DNA of 45,862 nt from Streptomyces sp. YIM 130001 (GCF_003574445.1 NZ_KZ984581.1:1-45862); one strand, 5' to 3'; counted from the stretch's first letter, positions 16,192 through 24,667 are shown. Notes: generated from the sequence alone by a model not told the origin. Program-made: numbers and translations.

Positions 16192-17938
16192 CCTGCATCG
16201 CCACCGTCGAGGTGCGCTCCCGCTGGAGCCAGAGCTCCGTGGTGATGAGGGCTTCCAGCGCTGCGAGGTTGCCGGGTACGCCGGCCGCGAGGCGTTCGAG
16301 TTCGACGCCGGCCGCGCCGCCGTCGATCCATCCTTCCGCCGCGAGTTGGCTCTCGGCGAGGAGGTGGCGCAGGAGGTCGACGTTCCTGCGCAGCCCGGTG
16401 TAGGCGTTTCCGTCGTACGCGCCTTTGGTGCGGCGGGCGAGCAGCCAGTCGGGGACCAGGCCTTTGAGGGCGGCGCCAAGGAGCGGTTTCTGGACGGTGG
16501 TTGAAGCGCGCTCGCGTACGGGGATGGCCATGGCCGCGCGTACGACGGCGTTGTCGAGGAACGGGGCGTGATGCGGCAGGCCGGCTCCGTGGGACTGGTT
16601 GCGCAGCTCCGCTTCGTATGTGCCGAACTCGTGCAGTTCGGCCCAGGCGCGGTGACGGCTCGTCTCGCTGCTGGGGATGCTGCACCCCTCGGCCGCCGAC
16701 GCCGCCCGGAGCGACAGGCGCCGCCTCGCGTCCAGGGTGAGCCAGGCTGAGGCTCCCGAGGCGCGGACCCAGTGGAGGCGAGCCTGTGACTCTGGCCGTC
16801 TGCGGCCGGGCCGGGCGGCGAGGTCGTCGGCGAGGTGCTGCAGCGCATCTGCATGGGTGGTCCGCGAGAGTTGGACGGCGCCGGCGACGACGGCGTACGT
16901 CGGCAGGTGCCGGAGGCGGGCACGGGCCAGGCAGTGGTGCATGAGGTCCCACACCTTGCGTTCTCGGGCGAGATCAGCGAGGTAGAAGGGGGATGCGCTG
17001 AGCAGGGTGTCGGCGCCGGAGCCGGTCAGGTGCAGGTCGCTGCCTCGATCAGTGCAAGGGCGCTGGTAGGCCGCCCTCATCCGCCAGCGGGCCGCGTCCG
17101 GGAACGGCTGGTCGGTGGCCGGGGCGCCCAGCAACTCCGAGAAGAACAGGCCGTCGGCGTCCGATACCAACTCGTGGCGCAGGCCGGGTTGGTCTGCTGC
17201 TGCGCACAGCGCGTATTCGACGTCCTCGTTGCGGCTCGTCGTATCGGCGTGGGTGACGGCGAACACATCGGCGCCTGCGGTGCCGGTGGCCAGAAGCGCC
17301 AGTGAGGTGGAGTCCAGCCCGCCGGAGAAATCGGCCGTGATCTTCCCTGCCGCTTGTGTGCGGCTGGCGACCGCCGTGAGAAGCGCCTCGCGCAGTTCGG
17401 CCGCCGCGGTCTCGAACGGGACGGTGCGCGGCTCCTCGTACTTCTGGATTCGGTGCCGGCCGTCGCGCTGCACGAGCAGTACATGGCTACCCGGCAGGCG
17501 CCGAACGCCTTCGAAGGCCGTACTGTCACCGGCGACTTCGGGAACGGTGGGGCACACGAGTCGTGCCGTGAGGGCCTCGTAGTCCAGTGCGGCGTCGAGA
17601 CGTGAAGCGAGGGCGCGGGCCGAGGTCGACCACTGGGTTCCAGCCGGTGTTTCGGCGAAGTACACCGGGCGGGTGCCGGCCACGTCCGTGATCACTGCCA
17701 TGGTGTCGCCGGTGTCTGCCACCACCCAGTAGCTGCCGGGCCATTCAGTCAGCCTGGCCCAGCTGCCGGACCGTACGTGTTCCAGGCCGTCCCGCAACTG
17801 CCGGTCGTCGGCGTAGCAGTTGCCAAGCACGAACAGGCGGGTCGCGCCGTCGAAGACGACTCGGCGCCGGCCATCTACGAGTGAACCCGCGGCTTCGGGC
17901 CAGCGGCTGGGCGGTTCCGGACTGCTCAGGTGATACAT
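16184..17938 (-). CDS. Lasso macrolactam synthetase (C protein, asparagine synthetase-like)
   Basis: This is a 584-aa protein of the asparagine synthetase B fold. The PP-loop SGGLDST is at residues 205-211; the N-terminal glutamine amidotransferase-like half lacks Cys2 (the protein begins MYHLSS), as usual for lasso cyclases, which need no ammonia. It adenylates the side chain of the ring acceptor, here predicted Asp9 of the core, and closes it on the N-terminal Gly. ATG 17938 has GGAGAAGGGG upstream; the frame continues farther upstream without a better site. It follows the precursor gene by 72 bases containing a hairpin. Confidence 0.95.
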   Translation of the reverse strand: MYHLSSPEPPSRWPEAAGSLVDGRRRVVFDGATRLFVLGNCYADDRQLRDGLEHVRSGSWARLTEWPGSYWVVADTGDTMAVITDVAGTRPVYFAETPAGTQWSTSARALASRLDAALDYEALTARLVCPTVPEVAGDSTAFEGVRRLPGSHVLLVQRDGRHRIQKYEEPRTVPFETAAAELREALLTAVASRTQAAGKITADFSGGLDSTSLALLATGTAGADVFAVTHADTTSRNEDVEYALCAAADQPGLRHELVSDADGLFFSELLGAPATDQPFPDAARWRMRAAYQRPCTDRGSDLHLTGSGADTLLSASPFYLADLARERKVWDLMHHCLARARLRHLPTYAVVAGAVQLSRTTHADALQHLADDLAARPGRRRPESQARLHWVRASGASAWLTLDARRRLSLRAASAAEGCSIPSSETSRHRAWAELHEFGTYEAELRNQSHGAGLPHHAPFLDNAVVRAAMAIPVRERASTTVQKPLLGAALKGLVPDWLLARRTKGAYDGNAYTGLRRNVDLLRHLLAESQLAAEGWIDGGAAGVELERLAAGVPGNLAALEALITTELWLQRERTSTVAMQDA

Positions 17939-17966
17939 GCCATCCCCTTCTCCTGGTCCGACCAGA

Positions 17967-17995
17967 CGGGTGGGGCGCCGGAGCGGCCCCACCCG
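17967..17995 (-). terminator. Hairpin between lasso precursor and cyclase genes (attenuator)
   Basis: CGGGTGGGGC at 17967-17976 is the exact reverse complement of 17986-17995, a 10-bp GC stem with a 9-nt loop, and no T-run. It follows the precursor stop by 15 bases in the transcript. This is the usual place for a partial terminator or RNA-stabilising hairpin that favours precursor over enzyme production. Confidence 0.62.
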
Positions 17996-18010
17996 CGGTG
18001 ATCGGTCCGC

Positions 18011-18157
18011 CTACTCGAAGTAGCGGCCCTGATCGGAGCTGTCCTCGGCGTACTTGCCGAGCGTCACCTTCGACACCGCGTCCAGCTCGATGAGTTGAGG
18101 CACCGCGTAGTCCTCCTGCGGCTGGGTGGCCGTCTCGTTCGTGGGCTGCTCGGTCAT
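18011..18157 (-). CDS. Lasso peptide precursor (A)
   Basis: This is a 48-aa precursor. The leader (residues 1-33) has the RRE-binding motif Y17-x2-P20-x-L22 and Thr32 at position -2, as required for cleavage. The predicted core is residues 34-48, GKYAEDSSDQGRYFE: Gly1 can join to Asp9 giving a nine-residue ring, leaving a six-residue tail with bulky R12, Y13 and F14 to hold the thread. Asp6-Ser7 within the ring is the likely aspartimide site for the PIMT-like enzyme. ATG 18157 follows AGAAGGGAA; the longer upstream frame is noncoding. Product not predicted in detail beyond this. Confidence 0.93.
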   Translation of the reverse strand: MTEQPTNETATQPQEDYAVPQLIELDAVSKVTLGKYAEDSSDQGRYFE

Positions 18158-18297
18158 CTGCTGTTCCCTTCTCTGGTGGGTGTGATGGGCTGCCGTCGCC
18201 GGCGCGCCGCGAGGGCGGTCTGCGACGGTCATCTGCGGGCCGCTGTCCTGCACTCGACTGGGCCGAACTCGGGGCACAGCACCGCACGGCATCCGGT

Positions 18298-18732
18298 TCA
18301 CCAGGGCTTCACCTCGGCCAGGCAGGCTGATCCGAGCTTGAACTCCGCCCAGACCACCTTGCGTTGGCCGTCGCGCTCCACGCCCCAGCCGTCCGCGCAC
18401 TCGGCGACGAGGAAGAGCCCTCGGCCGGTGGCGCGGTCCGCTCCGGGGCTCTGCTGTTCGGGGAGACCCGATCCGACGTCACGCACTTCAAGCCGCAGCC
18501 GATCGTCGGCAACCGCGAGTCCTACGAGGAATCCGTCGGCCCCTGAATGCACCAGGGCGTTCGTGGCCAACTCCGATACGCAGAGTTCTACGTCGTCGAT
18601 TCGGTCGGCGATGCTCCATTCGGAGAGCGTGTCCGTGGTGAACTTCCGTGCTGCTGGCACCGCGACGGGGTCATCATCGAACGCCTGTTGCCGCGGCAGG
18701 GGTTGCCGTGGCGCGTGTGCAGCCGAAGCCAT
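18298..18732 (-). CDS. Anti-sigma-type ATP-binding regulatory protein
   Basis: This is a 144-aa protein of the HATPase_c (SpoIIAB/RsbW-like) type so common in streptomycetes. The N box ELATNALVHS is at about residues 58-67, G1 DVGSGLP at about 88-94 and G2 GRGLFLV at about 107-113. Such proteins bind ATP and partner regulators, and many are encoded next to XRE regulators, here divergently (18913). ATG 18732 has GGAG six bases upstream; the frame extends upstream without a better start. It lies 140 bases upstream of the lasso precursor on the same strand, so it may be in the same regulatory unit. Confidence 0.87.
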   Translation of the reverse strand: MASAAHAPRQPLPRQQAFDDDPVAVPAARKFTTDTLSEWSIADRIDDVELCVSELATNALVHSGADGFLVGLAVADDRLRLEVRDVGSGLPEQQSPGADRATGRGLFLVAECADGWGVERDGQRKVVWAEFKLGSACLAEVKPW

Positions 18733-18912
18733 GACGATCTCCGTCTCGGTGAGGAGCAACTTGGTGCTGTGGAAGTCCACGGAACCGCTCCTCGCAGGCG
18801 CGAACCAGAGCAGAATTGCCGCATGGGTGAGGCATCCCTGCCGCACACGCGGGCATGACCTGGGGTGCTTCCACTCTGAAATCAGCGTCGATCACGCGGG
18901 GAGACCGAAACC

Positions 18913-20079
18913 ATGGCACTGAAGCGGCACGCCTTCGCCCGCCGCCGCCGTGCGGTGGGATACACGCAGGAGGGCCTGGCCGAGACGCTGAGCGTGGAGC
19001 GCTCCACCGTCTCCCGTTGGGAATCGGGCCGCGTGGCCCCCCAGCCGTACGTCCGACCTCGCCTTGCCGCCATCCTTCAGGTCTCCGCCGAGGAGTTGAG
19101 CCAGCTGCTCGCCGTGTCGACTGAAGACGCAAAGCCAGCCTCCGAGCGGACCCAGTACGCCATGCGGCACCCTTCGCGCGTGGATCTGGTCACCGTCGCT
19201 GAACTACGGGGCAGGATGCAGGACTTGGCCGATCGCTACGACCGCATGCCTTCCGCTACCTTGCTCGCTCACGCCGGCCGACACGTGAATCAGGTCGAGT
19301 TCCTCGCGGGCGAAGCGCCGGCGGGCCGGGTCCAGCGCGAGATGCGGGTGCTCCAGGCCGACGCCGCCACGTTCATGGGCCAACTCGTCTGGGACGCCTC
19401 ACAACGACGGGACCACAGCACAGCCCGGACGTACTACGCACAGAGCGTGGACGTGGCCCGACACCTGCGGGACCGGACTGCGGAAGGGCACGCACTCTTA
19501 CGCACCTGTTACGTCGCCCTCTACGGCGCCAACGACTACCGCGAGGGCCTCGACCTCGCCCTGCAAGCCGCCCACACGACACGGCTCACGAGCCACGTGG
19601 TCACCGGACTTGCCATGCTGCACGCGGCCGAGGCGCGCGCCTATCTCGGTGAAGGCCGCGAGTGCGAGCGGGCCCTCGCCGGTGCCGAAAAGCACCTGGA
19701 ACAGGCGAGCAGTACGGACGCGGCTCATGACCTGCTGTCCCCCACACACTTCGGACGACTCGCCGGCTCGTGCTACCTGACGCTCGGCAAGTACGGCAGG
19801 GCGCAACAGCTCCTCGACGAGACCGCTACGGAGCTCCAGGACCGCCGGAAGTCCCGCGCGATCGTCGTCGGCAACCTCGCTCTGGCCTGGATTCGCCAGG
19901 GAGAGCTCGACGCAGCCCTCGCCGCGTTCAACGACGCCGTGAACGAACTGCACGGAACCCGCGGAGGTGGTGGGATGAACATCGTCTTCCGCGCCGCCCG
20001 CGAGCTTCGAACCTGGCGCAACGAGCCGGCGGTGCAGGAGGCGCAGGACCGACTGATGGCCCTGATGGAAGCGGCGTGA
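18913..20079 (+). CDS. XRE-family regulator with TPR-like C-terminal region
   Basis: This is a 388-aa protein. The N-terminal HTH (residues about 7-60: RRAVGYTQEGLAETLSVERS, then TVSRWESGR) is a clear XRE/Cro type. From about 90 to the end are repeated helix pairs (for example DHSTARTYYAQSVDVARHL and KYGRAQQLLDETATEL) typical of TPR sensor regions that bind a signal peptide or protein. It is divergent from the ATP-binding gene; the 180-base gap must hold both promoters. GGGGAG precedes ATG 18913. The downstream cyclo-ligase-like gene follows immediately. It could control the lasso cluster, but nothing proves it. Confidence 0.9.
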   Translation: MALKRHAFARRRRAVGYTQEGLAETLSVERSTVSRWESGRVAPQPYVRPRLAAILQVSAEELSQLLAVSTEDAKPASERTQYAMRHPSRVDLVTVAELRGRMQDLADRYDRMPSATLLAHAGRHVNQVEFLAGEAPAGRVQREMRVLQADAATFMGQLVWDASQRRDHSTARTYYAQSVDVARHLRDRTAEGHALLRTCYVALYGANDYREGLDLALQAAHTTRLTSHVVTGLAMLHAAEARAYLGEGRECERALAGAEKHLEQASSTDAAHDLLSPTHFGRLAGSCYLTLGKYGRAQQLLDETATELQDRRKSRAIVVGNLALAWIRQGELDAALAAFNDAVNELHGTRGGGGMNIVFRAARELRTWRNEPAVQEAQDRLMALMEAA

Positions 20080-20090
20080 AGGGGACCAAG

Positions 20091-20822
20091 GTGCGCACAC
20101 TGATTGATCAAGAGAAGCAGCGCGTTCGCGAGCGGGTCTGGGACCTACTCGACAGCGCCGACGCCGTCCACGACGCCTCAGTTCACGGCCGCATCCCGAA
20201 CTTCAAGGGCTCGGACGAGGCAGCTACCCGGCTGGCCGACCTTTCCGCCTGGCATGACGCCCAGTTCATCAAGGCAGTGCCCGACAAGGCACAGCTTCCG
20301 GTGCGCGCGCGTGCTCTGAGCGGGGGGAAGACGGTGTTCATGGCCGTGCCCAAACTCGCTGACCCATGCCCGTTCTACCTGCTGGACCCGGCGGCGCTCA
20401 CCGTCCCGCCGACGGAGGCCGCGTCGAGCAAGATCGCGGCGATCGTCGCCCCGAAGGTGGACGTCGATGCCCTGCGGCCCGTGGACATGGTGGTGGTCGG
20501 AAGCGTTGCAGTGAACCGGGCCGGCGTTCGTATCGGGAAGGGCGCCGGGTACTCCGACCTGGAGTTCGCCTTCCTCATGGAGGCCGGACTGATCAGTCCA
20601 CAGACGGTCGTGGTCTCCACGGTCCATGCTCTCCAGGTCGTGGACGAAGAACTGCCCGCGACCGAACATGACTTCGGCGTGGACCTGATCGTCACCCCGG
20701 ACGAGGTTATCTCCTGCAGCTCGCCGCATCGGCCGGCGGGGCTCGTGTGGGAACACCTGGACGCGGAGAAGATCGCGTCCATTCCGGTTCTCGCGGCACG
20801 GGCGCCCTCGGCTGGACGCTGA
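20091..20822 (+). CDS. 5-formyltetrahydrofolate cyclo-ligase family protein
   Basis: This is a 243-aa protein. The folate cyclo-ligase signature is visible as VNRAGVRIGKGAGYSDLEFA at about residues 142-161, with nearby K-, R- and P-rich segments of the substrate/ATP site. The classical enzyme converts 5-formyl-THF to 5,10-methenyl-THF with ATP; this copy is longer and diverged (GKGAGYSD in place of GyGGGYYDR), so its substrate is uncertain. Start GTG 20091 has AAGGGG at ideal distance; a GTG at 20076 overlapping the previous stop would add five residues. A strong terminator follows 19 bases after the stop. Confidence 0.8.
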   Translation: MRTLIDQEKQRVRERVWDLLDSADAVHDASVHGRIPNFKGSDEAATRLADLSAWHDAQFIKAVPDKAQLPVRARALSGGKTVFMAVPKLADPCPFYLLDPAALTVPPTEAASSKIAAIVAPKVDVDALRPVDMVVVGSVAVNRAGVRIGKGAGYSDLEFAFLMEAGLISPQTVVVSTVHALQVVDEELPATEHDFGVDLIVTPDEVISCSSPHRPAGLVWEHLDAEKIASIPVLAARAPSAGR

Positions 20823-20840
20823 AGGGCGAGCAGCGACAAG

Positions 20841-20879
20841 AGTGCCCCGCCCACGGCACGAGGCCGTGGGCGGGGCACT
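20841..20879. terminator. Strong two-way terminator
   Basis: A 17-bp perfect stem (20841-20857 with 20863-20879) and a 5-nt loop, very GC-rich. It separates the plus-strand cyclo-ligase gene (stop 20822) from the minus-strand phage-like genes (first stop 20886), so it can end transcription from both sides. Confidence 0.9.
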
Positions 20880-20885
20880 GTTCGT

Positions 20886-21137
20886 TTACGGGGCAGCGTT
20901 CTGCCAAAGCGCTACAACGACGGCGGCCACAGCAGCCAGCGCCGCGATCGTCGGCCAGGGCCACCGGTTCGATTCGAGGCGGCGGAGGCGTTCTTCGTGG
21001 TCGTCGAGTTGTTCGTTGATGCCAGCGAGGCCGTCGAGCTTGCCCTCGATGCGGGTCACGCTCTCGCGGACACCGCGGAGCTCGCCGTACATCTCGGCGA
21101 CGGTGATGGTGACGACCGGCGGGGCCTCGTCCGTCAC
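20886..21137 (-). CDS. Small phage-type membrane protein with coiled coil
   Basis: This is an 83-aa protein: an N-terminal helical region with heptad-like spacing (about residues 15-55, ELRGVRESVTRIEGKLDGLA...), a short basic link and one C-terminal membrane helix (about 60-78). The plan matches XhlA-like/haemolysin-type accessory proteins encoded beside phage holins. Start GTG 21137 overlaps the stop of the holin-like gene (GTGA), so the pair is co-translated. It is the last gene of a prophage remnant. No homologue name can be confirmed. Confidence 0.7.
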   Translation of the reverse strand: MTDEAPPVVTITVAEMYGELRGVRESVTRIEGKLDGLAGINEQLDDHEERLRRLESNRWPWPTIAALAAVAAVVVALWQNAAP

Positions 21138-21388
21138 GGGTTCCGGCCTGCGGTCGCGGTCTCGGTGAGGCCCGGTCCGTCGCTGCCGGTGCCCGTGGTG
21201 GCGATGGAAGTCGGGGCGGAGAGCAGGGCTGCGGCGCCAGCGAGGGCGAGGCCGCGTTCCCAGGGGACGTTGACGAGGTCGGTCGTGTCCAGGCCGAGTG
21301 TGGCGATGAGGGTCTGGGCGAAGGTGCGGACCGCTCGTTCGGCTGTGGCGATCCAGAAGCGTGTGGTGGTCAGGTGCGCTGCGGCCAT
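21134..21388 (-). CDS. Holin-like phage protein
   Basis: This is an 84-aa protein. Residues about 8-35 and 44-62 are amphipathic-to-hydrophobic helices with WERGLALAGAAALLS and a polar tail, as in actinophage holins of the r1t type, which make holes for the endolysin at lysis. ATG 21388 is used; the frame continues upstream into noncoding sequence. It is coupled to the downstream coiled-coil membrane protein. The upstream tail/endolysin gene is damaged, so the cassette is probably inactive for lysis. Confidence 0.7.
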   Translation of the reverse strand: MAAAHLTTTRFWIATAERAVRTFAQTLIATLGLDTTDLVNVPWERGLALAGAAALLSAPTSIATTGTGSDGPGLTETATAGRNP

Positions 21389-21399
21389 GGGGCCTCCGT

Positions 21400-22071
21400 T
21401 CAGTCTGTGACGTAGAAGTCGTGCTGATCGCCGAGGACTTGCAGGGATGTGCAGCCCGGGATGCCATCCGCGGCGCTGCCCTTGAACCCGAGGTCGCGCT
21501 GCCATCTCGCATAGGCGGCGATGGTCTTGGTTCCGAAGGCCCCGTCGGCCCACTTGCCGGCGAGGAGGCCTTCGGCGAGGAGGGCGTGTTCGACTCGGAG
21601 GACCTCGTCCTTGTGCGTGGTGTGGCCCCGCGGTGCGCGAGGGTCCTTGAGAGCCGCCTCATCGAGGCGGATGCCGATGTCGGCGCCGTCGGCGGACTGC
21701 GCGAATGTGACCAGGCGGCGGGCGACCTCGAACTGGTCCACGTCCGTGGCGCGGAGGTCCTCGGTAAGGAGTCGGTGCTCGCAGTAGGAGTCGAAGGTGG
21801 CTGCTTGCTGTTCGGCCGTGGCGCCTTCGCGGCTCGTGGAGTTAGCGGTCAGGGTCCAGACGATGCCGCCCCACCAGGTCTGGCGGTCCCGCTCGATCCA
21901 CACTGCGGTGCGGCCGGGGATCACGGCTTCGGTGATGCATTGTGCGGTGGCTGTGTCCGGGGTGTTCAGGGTGCCGGTGCAGGTGCCGGACTTGCCGAGG
22001 TAGTCCTCGATGGTGGCGCCGGATATCGGGAAGGCGTCGCGTACTTGGTCGGTGCGCAGGTCGCAGAACAA
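21400..22071 (-). pseudogene. Phage tail protein fused by deletion to an endolysin C-terminus
   Basis: The open frame gives 223 residues. Residues 1-130 resemble the start of an actinophage minor tail protein (VRDAFPISGATIEDYLGKSG, then GRTAVWIERDRQTWWGG), while residues about 140-223 look like the C-terminus of an endolysin: a peptidoglycan-binding fold (VEHALLAEGLLAGKWADGAFGTKTIAAYARW) ending in DFYVTD. These parts belong to separate genes in intact phages, so an in-frame internal deletion probably removed the rest of the tail and lysin genes. The only upstream start is a TTG (22071) without a ribosome site. It is a prophage relic rather than a working gene. Confidence 0.7.
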
Positions 22072-22187
22072 GGCTCGATATGCAGCAGTTACACCCCTCC
22101 ACTTGGGCAGCGGGTCATCGCCAGTACGCTCCTAGATCCCGTTCAGAGCTCCATCACGTAGACGTGACACTCACGAGGAGGCAGGGC

Positions 22188-22955
22188 GTGCCAGCAAACT
22201 CAGTTCCCCCACCGCCGACTTACCCCCCTCGCCAAGGGCTCGGTGGTGGCGCACCCCAGTCCTCCGGCGCTCGCCCAGGACAGTCGCCCATCCGTGACCG
22301 GATCCTCTGGGTCTCCCTGTTCGTGATACCGATCGTTCTGTGGTTAGCCCAAGGCGGACTGGGGTGGATAGCTAAGAAGCTTGAGGGTCCTCCCACCCTC
22401 GCTGTGCACGGCGGGGAGGTAGGTTCATGCCCCGCGTACCTTGAATCGCCGTGGGAGGAAGTGAAGAAAGAGCCGGTAAACGAACAGCGTGAAGGCGGGG
22501 TAGCCGTCACAGAGGACGGAAGTGACCCAGCCGAACTCACTCTCACACTCCAGGCAGAAACTTCTGAGGCCATCGTCGTTACCGGCGTAGGAGTCAAGGC
22601 CCTTTCAAGCAAGCCCCTCCCTGAGTCTGGCTTCATCCTCACCGGAGGCTGCGGAGGATTGATGACGCCCCGTGTGTTCACCGTTGACCTAACCAAGTCG
22701 CCAGCGCAGGCGCGCCCTGAGAAGTCTCCCGGCAAGAAGTCAGCCGACTTTCCACTCAAAGTCTCAGACAGTGACCCTGAACAAGTCAGCCTCTTGCTGG
22801 AACCCGGAGATCGTGAGATTCGCTTCGCAGTCGAGGTGATGTGGATCGCGGGTGGTGAGAGCGGCGTTGAGGTGCTCGACAACAACGGCCTCGGATTCCG
22901 CGTAATGGGAGACGGCAACATTCCGACGACCGTGGGCGCGAATCCCCCGCGATAG
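22188..22955 (+). CDS. Membrane-anchored protein of unknown function
   Basis: This is a 255-aa protein with a Pro-rich cytoplasmic N-terminus (residues 1-35), one membrane helix (about 39-57, LWVSLFVIPIVLWLAQGG) and a 190-residue extracytoplasmic domain with many beta-type segments and two Cys. No family recognised. GTG 22188 has an excellent GAGGAGG six bases upstream; the frame upstream is shadow. Codon use is less GC-biased than its neighbours (several A/T-ended codons), which suggests recent arrival from another source. It stands alone, divergent from the prophage remnant. Confidence 0.77.
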   Translation: MPANSVPPPPTYPPRQGLGGGAPQSSGARPGQSPIRDRILWVSLFVIPIVLWLAQGGLGWIAKKLEGPPTLAVHGGEVGSCPAYLESPWEEVKKEPVNEQREGGVAVTEDGSDPAELTLTLQAETSEAIVVTGVGVKALSSKPLPESGFILTGGCGGLMTPRVFTVDLTKSPAQARPEKSPGKKSADFPLKVSDSDPEQVSLLLEPGDREIRFAVEVMWIAGGESGVEVLDNNGLGFRVMGDGNIPTTVGANPPR

Positions 22956-22985
22956 GTCTCGGGGTCAAAGCGGGTACGTGTTGCC

Positions 22986-23177
22986 GTGGAGGCTGAGCCA
23001 GGGTGGGGTGTCCTGGACCTGCCGGTGTCCCACCGCAACAACGGGATCGTCGTATCCGCCCTACGCGTCCGCCAGGCCTTGATGAGCAGCCCGGCACGGA
23101 CTGCGATCGCGGCTCAGGACCTGCGTGCCGAGATCGAGGCATTCCCAGCCAACAGGCGGGCTCTGCCCCGCGGGTAG
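22986..23177 (+). CDS. Possible short protein or gene fragment
   Basis: A 63-residue frame from GTG 22986 with fair codon bias, no ribosome site and no recognised family. It may be the tail of a lost gene. Confidence 0.2.
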   Translation: MEAEPGWGVLDLPVSHRNNGIVVSALRVRQALMSSPARTAIAAQDLRAEIEAFPANRRALPRG

Positions 23178-23187
23178 AGCCCGCCGC

Positions 23188-23735
23188 ATGTACCCGGTCA
23201 GCCGATCCAGTTCACGTCTCGGACTACGCGAACTCACCCACGAGGACGCGGAACCGGTGTTCGCCATCTACGGCAACGCTGCCGCTACCGAGCACCTGTC
23301 GTTCGAGCCGCGCACCCGCGACCAGGTGGAACAGATCGTGGCCCGGTCCATCGGTTCCGCCACCGAGACCACACGCACCGATTACGCACTCGCCGTCGTC
23401 GAACGAGTCACGGACACGTTGATCGGCTTCGGACGAATCGCCACCGACCCGCACCAGCAGCGTGGAGCCACCCTCGGTTTCGCGCTGCGCCCCGACATCT
23501 GGGGGCGGGCTACGGCCTCGAGACCGTACGTCTCCTCCTCGGCCTCGGATTCGAGGATCTCGAACTTCATCGCATCTGGGGCGCACGCTCCCCCCACAAC
23601 GAAGCATCGGCACGAACTATGGCCTCCGCGGGAATGGTTGAGGAGGGCACGATCCGTGAGCACGTCTACAAGGCTGGCGCGTGGCGTGACTCCGTGGTCC
23701 ACGCGATGCTCGACCGAGAGTGGCCGAAGCCGTAA
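23188..23735 (+). pseudogene. GNAT (RimJ/RimL-type) acetyltransferase with frameshift
   Basis: The frame from ATG 23188 encodes a RimJ/RimL-like N-terminus (LGLRELTHEDAEPVFAIYGN) up to FALRPDIWGR near 23508. The expected acetyl-CoA motif (GYGLETVRLLLGLGFEDLEL, then HRIWGARSPHNEASA) continues only in the +1 frame and ends at TAA 23733-23735. One G is missing within 23501-23509 (GGGGGCGGG). Restored, it would be a normal 182-residue N-acetyltransferase. The run of G makes a sequencing or assembly error as likely as a true mutation. Confidence 0.8.
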
Positions 23736-23743
23736 AGGCTCCG

Positions 23744-24022
23744 TCACCGCACAGGCAAAGGCCGGGTCGCGAAGCCATGTCCTTGGTGCTGATGGTCGGG
23801 GTGGACGGCGACCGTGTCGATGGTGGCCAGGAAGCCGCCCCGATCACGGATCAGGACCTTGAGGGCCGTGAACTGCGCTGTGTCCGTGGCGACGTGGGAG
23901 CGTGCTCCGACGACGACACCCCGGATGATGCCTGCGGACAGTACTCCCGTTATGCCTGACCAGCCCGGGCGGTTGTCGAGGCCCACAGCGGGGTCGTCAT
24001 CGAACCACGCCCCCGCGGGCAT
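23744..24022 (-). pseudogene. Truncated acetyltransferase-like fragment
   Basis: From ATG 24022 the frame has strong G/C third positions and ends 20 residues after a GNAT motif-A-like stretch (TVAVHPDHQHQGHG), where a normal enzyme would run on for 60 residues. So it looks like the front of a GNAT protein cut off at its 3' end. It is convergent with the frameshifted acetyltransferase at once next to it. Low similarity; family call uncertain. Confidence 0.4.
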
Positions 24023-24134
24023 CAGCGTATTGACGCGCGCGCTGTTCCGCCTCACGTACGAGGACCGTGTCAGAGGCGCAGGTGTAGACGGCGACGGAGA
24101 CGTGCCCGTGGCCGCCGGACTGGATGTTCGGCAT
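23997..24134 (-). pseudogene. Short N-terminal fragment, perhaps of a serine recombinase
   Basis: A 45-residue frame from ATG 24134 with coding-like third positions. VSVAVYTCASDTVLVREAEQ, then RARQYADARG, resembles the first strand and helix of resolvase-type recombinases (VAVYxRxS...YAxARG), but the expected Arg is Cys and there is no catalytic Ser context beyond this. It is cut off at the downstream side. Alternatively a small unrelated protein. Confidence 0.3.
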
Positions 24135-24520
24135 GTCCCAATCCTGTTGCCGGTGACAGGCGTAATACAGACACGGCCCGTGACAGCGCTGGGAGTTGAG
24201 TGTCGGCTGTGCCGTCACGCCTCGTTCTGGTCACCGCCCGTCGTCGGGGTGACGGTGCCACGCGGCGTGGCAGCGGTACGCGTTACTGCTTCCCGGCTGC
24301 CAAGGTGCATGGCAGTTAAGAGTTGTGGATGAGCTTCTTGTCGGTAATTGCCGACCAGACCTTGCGAGCCAGGGTGCAGGGGCCCAGCGTGCCGTCGACG
24401 ACAATGTCAGTGCCTCCGGAGCTGGTGACACCACCCCCCGGGCCATGCACGCGACAAGGGGAGGCAGTCATGCCAACTCCGAAGACCGGCAGCCCTGTTG
24501 CCGGATTGCGGAAACGGTAA

Positions 24521-24667
24521 TGGGGGTCGCTCCTGTTCATCGTGAACCCCGACATGGACCAGGAGTTGACGCCACTGGTGGAGAACGAGTCCAACGAGGG
24601 TGGCGACATCGCCGTGCGCGCGCGGACCAACGGTGTGCGGTTCGGGCTGCCGGAGGCCCCACTCTGA
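24521..24667 (+). pseudogene. C-terminal fragment of an unknown gene
   Basis: After TAA 24518-24520 this 48-codon frame shows almost pure G/C third positions to TGA 24667 but has only an internal ATG (24554) and no ribosome site. It reads like the end of a larger protein (TPLVENESNEGGDIAV...). The minus-strand frame across 24316-24540 looks less coding. Family unknown. Confidence 0.4.

Noticed and set aside
24316..24540. Minus-strand 74-residue frame
   Set aside because: Partly antisense to a better-looking plus-strand fragment, weak ribosome site, no recognisable pattern; kept only as a remark.
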